Below, in pieces: positions 23,476 to 31,665 of a DNA stretch of 39,199 nt. Where the stretch lies: positions 1-39,199 of the IMG/VR virus record IMGVR_UViG_3300021138_000078, one strand, 5' to 3'. Position 1 is the first letter of the stretch. Every line of letters starts with the position of its first letter. The translations under genes and the position numbers were made by a program. The notes below the pieces were generated by a model. The model was given only the letters and a program-made list of their open reading frames with translations. It did not search any database and was not told the DNA's origin. Source of the DNA: a virus.

Positions 23476-24404
23476 TCGATTACGAGAAAGTCTTAATCAA
23501 TCTTGAGTTAACTTTTGTAGCCCAACGTGGGGACGAACTGCAGGGTCTTTGCCCTATGCATAAGGCTCGTACAGGCAAGGAAGACCGTAATCCATCTTGG
23601 TGGATCAACACTGTGACTGGAGTTCATTACTGCTTCTCTTGTGGTTATAAGGGAAATATCTTTACCCTTGTACGTGACCTCAAGGACATGGATTACTTCG
23701 ATGCCCAGGACTACGTTAATGAGCAGAAAGAGATTTCAGTAGATGCACTACTGGCTAAGTTGCGAGACCTGCCTAAGTTCGTGCATCCAGATGACCCTGT
23801 TGCGATGTCAGAGGCTCGCCTAGCAGTCTTTACTGTTCCCCCAGAGATAGAACTCAGGAAGAGATATATCACAGCAGAAGCCACTAAAACGTGTGGGGTA
23901 CTCTGGGACCCTAAGAACAGCGCATGGATATTGCCTATTCGTAATCCAGATGATTTTACTCTTTGGGGATGGCAGGAGAAGGGGACTGTAGGTCGTTTCT
24001 TTAAGAATCAGCCCTCTGGTATTAAGAAGTCATGGACAGTATTTAATGTTCAGAACATGAATGAGGATACTGTCATCGTCGTAGAATCGCCCCTTGATGT
24101 AGTTCGTCTAGAAACTGTAGGGTATACAGGAGCCATCTCCATGATGGGAGCAGCAGTAAGCAGCAGTCAAGCCAAGATCCTACGTAGATCTAAGCATGTT
24201 CTAGCATCCTATGACAAGGATGATGCTGGAAGGCAGGCTTCAGAAGAGTTACGCACCTATGCTCATAAGTACGGGATAGATCTATCTTTCTTCAATTATA
24301 GAGGCATAGATGCCAAGGATATTGGAGATATGACTGAGGATCAGATACACTGGGGAATCAAGAACGCCCGACATATGGTGGAAGGTAAGGCCGCATACCA
24401 ATGA
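23472..24404 (+). CDS. DNA primase with CHC2 zinc finger and Toprim domain
   Basis: ATG at 23472 overlaps the helicase stop. The 310-residue product has a CHC2-type zinc finger C27-x2-H30...C54-x2-C57 and 'GYKGNIFTLVRDL', then a Toprim domain with E205 in 'VVESPLD' and D248-x-D250 in 'YDKDDAG'. It synthesises RNA primers for lagging-strand replication and is expected to act with the adjacent DnaB-like helicase. It is shorter than bacterial DnaG because it lacks the C-terminal helicase-binding domain, like T7-type primases, and helicase and primase are separate here. Confidence 0.88.
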   Translation: MIDYEKVLINLELTFVAQRGDELQGLCPMHKARTGKEDRNPSWWINTVTGVHYCFSCGYKGNIFTLVRDLKDMDYFDAQDYVNEQKEISVDALLAKLRDLPKFVHPDDPVAMSEARLAVFTVPPEIELRKRYITAEATKTCGVLWDPKNSAWILPIRNPDDFTLWGWQEKGTVGRFFKNQPSGIKKSWTVFNVQNMNEDTVIVVESPLDVVRLETVGYTGAISMMGAAVSSSQAKILRRSKHVLASYDKDDAGRQASEELRTYAHKYGIDLSFFNYRGIDAKDIGDMTEDQIHWGIKNARHMVEGKAAYQ

Positions 24405-24589
24405 GTTTAGATGCCCGTGGGTTACCTACGCATGCCTGTCCCAACTGTGGGCACTTGGTCTTTAAGATCAAGGCGATGTTTGAGGACAGCGATATCTCAC
24501 TATGGTTTACAGACGGTGAGTGCGATGACTGCGGGACTCTTCTAACCGTTCCTACCCCTGTAGATGGACAAGAGTTCAATGGCCTTTAG
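24401..24589 (+). CDS. Small zinc-ribbon protein (62 aa)
   Basis: ATG at 24401 overlaps the primase stop (ATGA). The product has CPNCG around residues 13-17 and CDDCG around residues 41-45, separated by 'LVFKIKAMFEDSDISLWFTD', a two-knuckle zinc ribbon. Small zinc ribbons can bind nucleic acid or polymerase. It overlaps the next gene by 11 bases. No further function can be deduced. Confidence 0.7.
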   Translation: MSLDARGLPTHACPNCGHLVFKIKAMFEDSDISLWFTDGECDDCGTLLTVPTPVDGQEFNGL

Positions 24590-26135
24590 AGGAACGCTCA
24601 AGCCCTATCAGGTAGACGATGTAGCCCGTATGGTTGCATCTAAACGGATGCTTGTAGCATACGAGATGGGCACGGGTAAAACCGTTATGACCATTGCAGC
24701 CTTAGAGGAACTAAAGGAATTAGGTACCCTTACTAAACCAATCCTCATCATTGCTTTAGCAAGTCTTAAATACCAATGGCAGAAAGAGATACACAAATTT
24801 TCCAGTGGCATTGGGTTTGTTGTTGATGGTAATAGAAAACAAAGAGAAAAAGTTTGGTATGACATTGAAGAACCCAATTACATTATCTGTAACTATGAAT
24901 CAATAGTTAATGATTGGGACCTAGTAACTTCCATTGATTGGGGTGCTGTGGTGTGTGATGAAGCCACTGCTATTAAAGGGTTCCGTTCTCAACGGTCCAA
25001 GAAAGTCAAGCAACTCTCAAAGAATATCGATGTTAGGTTTGCGCTTACTGGAACACCAATCGAGAACGGACGCCCAGAAGAAGTCTATAGCATTATGCAA
25101 TTCGTTGATCCCAATTTGCTTGGTAGGTTTGATTTATTTGATCAAACGTTTATAGTGCGAAATCACTTCGGTGGTGTACAGCGCTATAGAAACCTACATT
25201 TGTTCAATGAGAAGATGAAAGTTGCATCAGTACGCAAGACACAGGCTGATCCAGATGTTGCACCATTTATGCCTGATGAAATTCATCGTGATCCAATCCT
25301 TATTAATTTTGATAAAGATAATAAGAGTTTGTACAGACACATTGCAGAAGAATTATCGCAGGAGTTAATAGAGGCACAGCAATTACTCGGTGCAGGATTT
25401 TCATTGATGGCACATTATGGCAATGAAAATAAACAGAGTGGACCAGCAGATGCTATGCGTGGGTCTATCATGTCTAAGATCACCGCCCTAAGAATGCTGT
25501 GCGATCATCCCTCCCTTCTAGAAGAAAGCGCAAAGAAGTTTGAGGAGGGAGATGGCGGAAGCGCCTACGCCCATAGCCTGCGTGAAAGGGACCTCATATC
25601 CTCTGTTAAATCCACCAAGTTAGAAGCCTTAAAGAACTATGTAAACGACCACCTAGATACTGATCCAGAGGCTAAAGTAGTCATCTTTACCTCATGGGTA
25701 GGCATGCTATCTAAACTCCAGTCCATTGTCGGAGGTACTCTCTACACTGGGAATATGAACGCCAAGGAAAAAGAAGCCAGTAAAGAAAAGTTTCTTACTG
25801 ATCCAGAATGTCGTGTCTTCATATCCTCTGATGCAGGGGGTTATGGTGTAGATTTGCCTAACGCGAACTTGCTTATTAACTACGACCTACCATGGAGTGC
25901 AGGGCTGTCTGTTCAGAGAAACGGACGAATAAAGCGTGCATCTAGTCGTTGGCCTACAGTTATTATCCAGGACATACTGATGGCATCATCCATCGAGGAG
26001 AGACAGCATGATATGCTGGCGCAAAAGAACGCTGTAGCAGATGCGATCTTAGATGGAGCAGGTATCAATTCCAAAGGTGGAGTTGACTTAACCGTGGGAA
26101 GTCTTATAAACTTCCTTTCACGCAATAGACCATAG
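24579..26135 (+). CDS. SNF2-family DNA helicase / translocase
   Basis: Two starts are in frame: ATG 24564 (M-D-K-S-S) and ATG 24579 (M-A-F-R-G). I list 24579, which has GGACAAGAG upstream and places 'LKPYQVDDVARM' near the start as usual in the family. Walker A is 'EMGTGKTV' (K34), motif II is D127-E-A-T130, and motif III is 'LTGTPIENG'. Helicase C-terminal motifs are 'VVIFTSWVGMLSKLQ', 'SDAGGYGVDLPNANLLINYD' and 'QRNGRIKRASS'. The 518-residue protein is a double-stranded DNA translocase like those in many actinophages, probably for replication or recombination. Confidence 0.88.
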   Translation: MAFRGTLKPYQVDDVARMVASKRMLVAYEMGTGKTVMTIAALEELKELGTLTKPILIIALASLKYQWQKEIHKFSSGIGFVVDGNRKQREKVWYDIEEPNYIICNYESIVNDWDLVTSIDWGAVVCDEATAIKGFRSQRSKKVKQLSKNIDVRFALTGTPIENGRPEEVYSIMQFVDPNLLGRFDLFDQTFIVRNHFGGVQRYRNLHLFNEKMKVASVRKTQADPDVAPFMPDEIHRDPILINFDKDNKSLYRHIAEELSQELIEAQQLLGAGFSLMAHYGNENKQSGPADAMRGSIMSKITALRMLCDHPSLLEESAKKFEEGDGGSAYAHSLRERDLISSVKSTKLEALKNYVNDHLDTDPEAKVVIFTSWVGMLSKLQSIVGGTLYTGNMNAKEKEASKEKFLTDPECRVFISSDAGGYGVDLPNANLLINYDLPWSAGLSVQRNGRIKRASSRWPTVIIQDILMASSIEERQHDMLAQKNAVADAILDGAGINSKGGVDLTVGSLINFLSRNRP

Positions 26136-26144
26136 GGGGAACAT

Positions 26145-26588
26145 ATGGCACAGGTAGCAAAAGCAGAACCACGTAATGTAGATGAAGATGACTTCTTAGC
26201 ACAGGCAAAAGAGTATGTGTTTATCAAGAAACAACTGGACTACTTTGAAGCAAAACAAAAAGAATTTAAAGAGAAGATCTTTGCCCGCCTAGATGCTGTT
26301 GGAGAGGCTGATAGTGAGGGGCACATTACCCTTGAGTTTGGGGATGCTATTGACGGAGTAACTTCTTTCAAGAAGCAACGCCGAGTAGGGCGTAAGATCA
26401 ACCAAGAACGTGCGGAAGAGATCATTAAAGAGAAGGGTCTTGAGAAAGAACTCTGCAAGACTGTTCAAGTGATTGATGAGGATGCCCTTGCCGCTGCAAT
26501 GTACAGCGATCTCCTAACCGAACTAGAAGTTGACGAGATGTATCCAGAGGTTATAACATGGGCACTCGTAATGAGTAAGAAGAAGTAA
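26145..26588 (+). CDS. Helical protein of unknown function (147 aa)
   Basis: ATG at 26145 follows AGGGGGAACAT. The N-terminal half is highly charged and helical ('FIKKQLDYFEAKQKEFKEKI'), suggesting a coiled coil. Next comes a beta segment with 'GHITLEFGDAIDGVTSFKKQ', and 'RAEEIIKEKGLEKELCKTVQ' near the end. This layout resembles small phage proteins encoded beside recombination genes, but I cannot assign a family. It overlaps the MerR-like gene by one base (TAATG). Confidence 0.55.
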   Translation: MAQVAKAEPRNVDEDDFLAQAKEYVFIKKQLDYFEAKQKEFKEKIFARLDAVGEADSEGHITLEFGDAIDGVTSFKKQRRVGRKINQERAEEIIKEKGLEKELCKTVQVIDEDALAAAMYSDLLTELEVDEMYPEVITWALVMSKKK

Positions 26589-27070
26589 TGCCTGGTCTTC
26601 GCGGAGATGATGAGATCCTCCAATCGTTTGCTGATCTTGAGTACCTACCTGGTTCCAAGAAGAGTAAGCGCCGCGAACCAGACCCCAAGATGTCTCGCCG
26701 TAAACGCGGAGAGAGCAATGGGTGGGACGCAACTCCCATCCTTAAAGTACTAAATGGAGTAGAGACAGAGGTTTTCACTATCGGTGCACTTGCTGTAGCG
26801 TTAGAGAAGACGATTGTTACTATCCGTTTATGGGAACGAAAGGGTTACATACCTCGCGCACCATACAGACTGCGGTCTAAAGTCCTTAAAGGACAAAAGA
26901 CAGGCGGTAACCGTGTGTACACAAGAGAACTGATTGAGTCTGCTGTTGAAGAATTTGCAGCACGTGGACTTTTAGGTTCTGCTCGTGTAGAGTGGGGCAT
27001 GTACGAAGACCTAACAGAGGCCTTGTTAAGGCGCTGGAGGGAAGCCACATCCACCGAGAGCCAGAAGTAA
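26588..27070 (+). CDS. MerR-like helix-turn-helix DNA-binding protein
   Basis: ATG at 26588 overlaps the previous TAA. The 160-residue product has a basic, probably disordered N-terminus ('KKSKRREPDPKMSRRKRGES'). A winged HTH of the MerR/excisionase type follows near residues 63-125: 'FTIGALAVALEKTIVTIRLW', 'ERKGYIPRAPYRLRS', and 'GGNRVYTRELIES' as wing and next helix. It may regulate transcription or bind origin DNA. A 52-base gap with no obvious promoter follows before the SSB gene. Confidence 0.65.
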   Translation: MPGLRGDDEILQSFADLEYLPGSKKSKRREPDPKMSRRKRGESNGWDATPILKVLNGVETEVFTIGALAVALEKTIVTIRLWERKGYIPRAPYRLRSKVLKGQKTGGNRVYTRELIESAVEEFAARGLLGSARVEWGMYEDLTEALLRRWREATSTESQK

Positions 27071-27122
27071 GCAACGTCTAAGACAACCGCTTATTCCGTG
27101 CCTCATTACAGAAAAGACAACC

Positions 27123-27776
27123 ATGGCAATAGCACAACCTCAGTCCGCATCATATGCGGCTACAGTAGATGACGTCTCAGAAGAGACGGCACCAAAGTCT
27201 CATAACAAAGTCCAAGGTGGATGGGATGCATTAGATGCTCTCATGAAGCCTGTTACTACCGAATACCCCACTGACTTCAAGTTCAGTGAAGAAGCAATTC
27301 TCGTTAAATTCCTCGAAGATGGCCCATTTGCCGTCTACGAATCACATTGGATCGATGGAGCCAAGGGACGTAAGTCTTTTGTATGCCTCGGTGACAACTG
27401 TCCTCTATGCGATGTACTGGGCGATAAGCCTCGTGGTAAGTTTGCATGGAATGTGTACGTACTCAGCGGTGAAAACCAGGGCGTACAAGTACTTACAGTT
27501 CCTCCTGTCTTCGCACGTAAGATTGCGACAGAGAACAAGGATGAACGCAAGGGACCTCTCGTTAGAGAGTTCTGGGAAATTTCTCGTACAGGTATGGGAC
27601 CAACGACTAATTACAGCCTCAATTATGTTCGTGGTCGTGACCTTATCGAGGAGTGGAAGTTGGACCTCAATGAGGTCAATGCAATGATTGAGGCATCAGT
27701 GCCTTACACAGTAGACCAAGTAGTTCGTGAGACCCCTCGCTCCGACATGCTTGAAGTCGCTCGTTCTGTTGCATAA
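27123..27776 (+). CDS. Single-stranded DNA-binding protein, gp32-like with zinc site
   Basis: ATG at 27123 has a weak purine stretch upstream (AGAAAAGACA). The 217-residue product has an OB-fold-like core ('AILVKFLEDGPFAVYESHWI') with H75-x12-C88-x4-C93-x2-C96. T4 gp32 binds zinc with H-x12-C-x9-C-x2-C, so the order and the first spacing are the same. The segment 'FAWNVYVLSGENQGVQVLTV' continues the beta core. It coats single-stranded DNA at the fork. It sits directly upstream of the polymerase gene, separated by a strong hairpin. Confidence 0.75.
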   Translation: MAIAQPQSASYAATVDDVSEETAPKSHNKVQGGWDALDALMKPVTTEYPTDFKFSEEAILVKFLEDGPFAVYESHWIDGAKGRKSFVCLGDNCPLCDVLGDKPRGKFAWNVYVLSGENQGVQVLTVPPVFARKIATENKDERKGPLVREFWEISRTGMGPTTNYSLNYVRGRDLIEEWKLDLNEVNAMIEASVPYTVDQVVRETPRSDMLEVARSVA

Positions 27777-27790
27777 CTTCTACTAACTAA

Positions 27791-27824
27791 GTAGCGGGGC
27801 TATATTTGGACTATAGCCCCCTAC
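27791..27824 (+). terminator. Strong hairpin between SSB and DNA polymerase genes
   Basis: GGGGCTATA at 27796-27804 pairs perfectly with TATAGCCCC at 27812-27820, extended by GTAG at 27791-27794 pairing with CTAC at 27821-27824 across one bulged C. No T-tract follows. It could be an intrinsic terminator lacking a U tail, as often seen in Actinobacteria, or an mRNA stabiliser keeping SSB transcripts abundant relative to polymerase. The polymerase ribosome binding site (CGGGGGA) lies about 10 bases beyond the stem. Confidence 0.6.
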
Positions 27825-27844
27825 ACCAATAATCGGGGGATTAA

Positions 27845-29848
27845 ATGAACGTAATTACAACACAGCAACAACTAGAAGATCTTGTAGAGTATTACTCCAA
27901 GGTCGATGCCTTTGCGTTTGACGTGGAAACCGTTGGTGAAAATAGAATCCAACCAGTAGTAAATGACGTACTGTGGATTTCCCTAGCAACAGAGGGACGC
28001 GTAGATGTAATTCCTATGGGTCATCCTAATGGTGAGTTTATTAGTTGGGATAAAGATATCCTAAAGGGTGGGCTTGCTAAATTAGCCAAGGGAAAGGCTG
28101 TAACAGACGCTGACTACTCAAAGAATGCAGCAAATTGGCGCCCAGTATTTGGTCCACCGCCTGTGCAACTCCTTCCAGGAGACGTATTCAAGGCTCTAAA
28201 ACCACTCTTCTTTAGTGACAAGTTAAAGATAGGTCACAATGTTAAGTTTGATTTAAAATCAATCGCTAAGTATTACCGTGGTGTAGTTCCTAGTAAACCT
28301 TTCTTTGATACCTTGATGGCATCTTTTCTTATCGACAATCGTAACCGACTAGGTTTAGGACTTGCCGATTGCTCTAAGCGTGAGTTGGGGATCATTGTTG
28401 AGAAGGGTGTCGGAGCAAAGGTAGAAGTGCATGCCTTTGATGTCGTAGCAAAGTACTCAGGAATTGATGCTGAGGTTACGTGGAAGTTGTATCAAGCACT
28501 GGCCCCACGTCTTGAGGGTAACTTACTTAGTGTATGGAACTTAGAGATGGATGTAGTAGGTGCTCTATGTGACATGGAACTTGCGGGTGCAACTCTCAAT
28601 GTTGCTGAACTAACTAGCCTCAAGAAGCGAATAGATAAAGACTTAGATGAAGCAAAGGCAAAGGCTTGGGCTATCACAGGCGAGGCCTTCTCCCTTAACT
28701 CCATCCCAGAAAAGCAGAAGTGGTTATTTGGACCCAAGGAAAATGGGGGTAGGGGAATCAAGCCTAACCTCAAGTTGAAGATAGCCTTAACTCCTAAAGG
28801 TCAAGATCTTTTGTACTCAGATCCTACGAAGATCACCATCAACAATTACTCCGTGTCATCTGATGCGTTGGAATTCTTTCGTGGTAAAGATCCCCTGGTA
28901 GATGCGATCCTTACATATCAAGATCTAAATAAACTTATGACTACATACGTGATGCCATACCTAGGAGGAGAGGTAACTCGTACTACCGCAGGTAAAGCAA
29001 AGATCATTGATAAGAAAAGCCTTCTGGTTAATGGGAAGGTACACACCAATTTCAAGGCACACGGTGCTGAGACTGGTCGGTTCTCTTCATCAGAGCCTAA
29101 CTTGCAGAACATTCCCAGTGGTGGAGACTACGGTAAGTTGATTCGTAATCTCTTTATTGCTCCTCCAGGATATAAGTTGGTTGTGGCAGACTACTCGCAG
29201 ATCGAGCCACGAATTATTGCCGCCTTATCAAATGACCCCATTATGATGAAGAACTACCTAGAAGGTGGAGATATTTACACCACGATAGGTGACACCATGG
29301 GGGTAAATCGTAAGGCTGGTAAGGTACTAGTACTTTCTATAGCCTATGGAGTTGGTCCAGACAAGATCGCATCTCAGATTGGATGTAGTCTTAAGGAAGC
29401 CAAGGATCTACTAGATAGATTCACCAAGCAATTCCATGATATTGCTAAGTACAAAGCCCGAGTAATCCGCCAAGCAGAACAAAAATCCCCAATGCCGTAT
29501 GTAGAGACCCTATTAGGACGGCGTCGTTATCTTCCAGAACTGAAAAGCAAGGAGAAAGGTCTTCATGCCAGGGGAGAACGGCAGGCATTCAATACGGTTA
29601 TTCAGGGTTCTGCCGCAGATATCATGAAGATAGCCATTGTAAGGGCTCATTCCTGCTTTATCGATGAGCCAGAGGTAAATGTCTTGTTGACAGTGCACGA
29701 TGAATTAGTTACTGTTACACCAGAGAATCTTGCCGATGAAGTCGCGGAAGCCATCCGCGTGTCGATGGAGGGAATCTCCTTTCCACAGATTAAAGTTCCA
29801 CTAATAGCAGATGTCAAAATCGTAGACAAATGGGGAGAAGCAAAATGA
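27845..29848 (+). CDS. Family A DNA polymerase with 3'-5' exonuclease
   Basis: ATG at 27845 follows CGGGGGATTAA. The 667-residue product has an exonuclease domain with D26-x-E28 in 'FDVET', 'IGHNVKFDLKSIAKYY' and 'KYSGIDAEVTWKLY'. Polymerase motif A is D449-Y-S-Q-I-E454-P-R456, motif B 'RKAGKVLVLSIAYG' and motif C H618-D-E620. Motif B has Leu497 where E. coli Pol I has Phe762 (K493 = Lys758, Y501 = Tyr766), and Pro replaces Leu in the usual 'IELR' of motif A. There is no 5' nuclease domain. It is the replicative polymerase of the phage. Confidence 0.95.
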   Translation: MNVITTQQQLEDLVEYYSKVDAFAFDVETVGENRIQPVVNDVLWISLATEGRVDVIPMGHPNGEFISWDKDILKGGLAKLAKGKAVTDADYSKNAANWRPVFGPPPVQLLPGDVFKALKPLFFSDKLKIGHNVKFDLKSIAKYYRGVVPSKPFFDTLMASFLIDNRNRLGLGLADCSKRELGIIVEKGVGAKVEVHAFDVVAKYSGIDAEVTWKLYQALAPRLEGNLLSVWNLEMDVVGALCDMELAGATLNVAELTSLKKRIDKDLDEAKAKAWAITGEAFSLNSIPEKQKWLFGPKENGGRGIKPNLKLKIALTPKGQDLLYSDPTKITINNYSVSSDALEFFRGKDPLVDAILTYQDLNKLMTTYVMPYLGGEVTRTTAGKAKIIDKKSLLVNGKVHTNFKAHGAETGRFSSSEPNLQNIPSGGDYGKLIRNLFIAPPGYKLVVADYSQIEPRIIAALSNDPIMMKNYLEGGDIYTTIGDTMGVNRKAGKVLVLSIAYGVGPDKIASQIGCSLKEAKDLLDRFTKQFHDIAKYKARVIRQAEQKSPMPYVETLLGRRRYLPELKSKEKGLHARGERQAFNTVIQGSAADIMKIAIVRAHSCFIDEPEVNVLLTVHDELVTVTPENLADEVAEAIRVSMEGISFPQIKVPLIADVKIVDKWGEAK

Positions 29849-29967
29849 AGTTTATTTGTAAAATCTTTAGTCACAAAATGTACAGCATCAACTGGGATTC
29901 ATTTAAGTTCACAGTTGTATGCCTTCGTTGTGGGTACAAAATTGAAAGCGTTGATAGTTCACTATGA
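29845..29967 (+). CDS. Small zinc-knuckle protein (40 aa)
   Basis: ATG at 29845 overlaps the polymerase stop (ATGA), with GGGGAGAAG as ribosome binding site. The 40-residue product ends with 'VVCLRCGYKIESVDSSL', a zinc-knuckle half site, and has one further cysteine near the start. Its stop overlaps the next gene's ATG at 29964. The C-terminal block C-x2-C-G-Y-x-I is shared with the two genes that follow. Confidence 0.7.
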   Translation: MKFICKIFSHKMYSINWDSFKFTVVCLRCGYKIESVDSSL

Positions 29968-30329
29968 GTGACTTTTGGGCTAAGAAACTAGGCATGCAGC
30001 CTGAGCAACAACGCTCTGCGCCTATGCCCCCAGCGCCCTCACAGCGCCCCATGACTCAAATGCCACAGCCAGCACAGCCAGCGCCTAGTGCTCCTTCTAA
30101 TGCACGAAGCGCATCACAGACTCAAACCTGCCCCGATTGTGGTTCTGATAAGTACATGTCAGTACAAGGTGCGAAGGCCAGATGTATGGACTGTGGGTAT
30201 CCCATTGAACAGTCTGGTGGTCGATTTGGAGCGCTTACTGGTGCACAGGTAGTTGGTAACGCCAAAGAAGCCCGTGGTAATGACACAACTAATAACTACA
30301 ATCCACAAACAATCATAGGAAGAATTTAA
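29964..30329 (+). CDS. Zinc-ribbon protein with proline-rich linker (121 aa)
   Basis: ATG at 29964 overlaps the previous stop (ATGA). The product has an N-terminal short motif 'SDFWAKKLGM', then a Pro/Gln/Ala-rich disordered stretch (residues 14-48), then a zinc ribbon C-P-D-C-G...C-M-D-C-G-Y-P-I-E. A Gly/Asn-rich end follows, 'NNYNPQTIIGRI'. The linker separates two binding ends, as in adaptor proteins. It lies between polymerase and RecA genes. The role is unknown; a polymerase or recombinase adaptor is one possible reading. Confidence 0.7.
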   Translation: MSDFWAKKLGMQPEQQRSAPMPPAPSQRPMTQMPQPAQPAPSAPSNARSASQTQTCPDCGSDKYMSVQGAKARCMDCGYPIEQSGGRFGALTGAQVVGNAKEARGNDTTNNYNPQTIIGRI

Positions 30330-30331
30330 TT

Positions 30332-30622
30332 ATGTTTAATAAAGCCAGAATAGTTTCTTTAGAAAATGAAGTAGCGATCTTATTGAAAGCAGTACAAGAC
30401 TTACAAAAGCACGAACAAGGTAACGCAAAGTTACGCCAGCAGTTGAGTTCTTCTATGGATAAAACACATGTCTCTCAAATTAAAACTTGTCCAGAGTGTA
30501 AGACTCAGTCATTTGTTTATGATCGTTGTTTTCAATGTGGATTCCCAAGAATACAAGAGAGCAGTGGTCTTACAGACATGACCTCCAAGAGTTCAATCGT
30601 CACTCAGATTGACGGTAACTAA
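30332..30622 (+). CDS. Zinc-ribbon protein with coiled-coil N-terminus (96 aa)
   Basis: ATG at 30332 lies three bases after the previous stop, with AGGAAGA upstream. The N-terminal helix ('RIVSLENEVAILLKAVQDLQ') has heptad spacing and probably dimerises. Residues about 51-75 hold C-P-E-C...C-F-Q-C-G-F-P-R-I. The ribbon resembles that of the gene upstream, so the two are probably paralogues with different N-terminal ends. It overlaps the RecA gene by one base. Confidence 0.7.
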   Translation: MFNKARIVSLENEVAILLKAVQDLQKHEQGNAKLRQQLSSSMDKTHVSQIKTCPECKTQSFVYDRCFQCGFPRIQESSGLTDMTSKSSIVTQIDGN

Positions 30623-31665
30623 TGAATGCAGAAGCAAAGAAGATCATGGCTCTTCTTAACAAGAAGTTCGGTGAAAATGTTGTGGTTGTTGCTAGTGACA
30701 TTCGTGGCGATCTCATTCCACGAATTACAAGTGGTTCTACTACTTTGGACTATGTCCTTGGTGGCGGTTTTCCAGGGAATCAATGGAATGAACTTATCGG
30801 TGAACCATCCCATGGAAAGACAGCCCTAGCACTCAAGACCATCGCCGCAAATCAGATGCTGGATCCTGATTACACAACCGTGTGGGTAGCCGCAGAGCAA
30901 TGGGTACCAGACTACGCAGAAATGTGTGGGGTAGATACCTCACGCGTGATTGTCATCGAGACTAACATCATGGAAGAGGCTTACCAAGCCGTAATTCAGT
31001 TTGCTGAATCTCAATCTGTTGATGCGATTGTTATCGATTCCTTGCCTGCTCTTTCTCCCGCTCCTGAGATGGAGAAGGATATGTCAGAAGCAACCGTGGG
31101 GCGTGGAGCACTTCTAACTAACAAGTTCTTCCGTGTAGTAGGCACAGCGATGAAGCGTAGTCTTGTAGAGAACGAACGCCCTATCTTGGGCATCATCATT
31201 AACCAGTACCGCATGAAGATCGGCGTTATGCATGGAGATCCTCGCACTACTCCTGGTGGAGAGGGTAAAAACTACGCATTCTTTACTCGTCTAGAGGTTC
31301 GTCGTGATGAGTGGATTGAAGTGGGTAAGGGTGATGGGAAGGTACGCGTAGGTCAGCGTATCAAGGTACGCACACTAAAGAACAAGACTGCACCACCACA
31401 ACGTGTTGCATACTTTGACTTTTACTTTGCAGAGGGAGGCGACTGCGCTCCTGGAGAGTTTGATTTTGCCAAGGAAGTTGTATCGTTAGCCCTTGTAAAA
31501 GAGATCATCACTCGTGGTGGAGCCTGGTATACCTATGAAGGACGTAAATGGAACGGCGTAGATGCTGTCATCCAAAGTGTTCGTGAAGAAATCGACCTTA
31601 TGGAAGCACTACGTAAGACAGTGTTTGAGACCAATGATCTACCTATGGAGGCTGCAGATGCATAA
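30622..31665 (+). CDS. RecA/UvsX-like recombinase
   Basis: ATG at 30622 overlaps the previous TAA. The 347-residue product has 'RITSGSTTLDYVLGGGFPGN', Walker A G60-E-P-S-H-G-K66-T, and 'DAIVIDSLPAL' as Walker B. It continues with 'EATVGRGALLTNKFFRVVGT' and 'PILGIIINQYRMKIGVMHGD', the L1/L2-like region. This is a RecA-fold strand-exchange protein similar to phage UvsX. It works with SSB, the Cas4/RecB-like nuclease and the resolvases downstream in recombination-dependent replication. It overlaps the next gene by eight bases. Confidence 0.9.
   Translation: MNAEAKKIMALLNKKFGENVVVVASDIRGDLIPRITSGSTTLDYVLGGGFPGNQWNELIGEPSHGKTALALKTIAANQMLDPDYTTVWVAAEQWVPDYAEMCGVDTSRVIVIETNIMEEAYQAVIQFAESQSVDAIVIDSLPALSPAPEMEKDMSEATVGRGALLTNKFFRVVGTAMKRSLVENERPILGIIINQYRMKIGVMHGDPRTTPGGEGKNYAFFTRLEVRRDEWIEVGKGDGKVRVGQRIKVRTLKNKTAPPQRVAYFDFYFAEGGDCAPGEFDFAKEVVSLALVKEIITRGGAWYTYEGRKWNGVDAVIQSVREEIDLMEALRKTVFETNDLPMEAADA

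Noticed and set aside
26551-27074. Several minus-strand frames opposite the MerR-like gene and adjacent region
   Set aside because: They overlap each other and the forward genes, lack ribosome binding sites and have shadow-like compositions.
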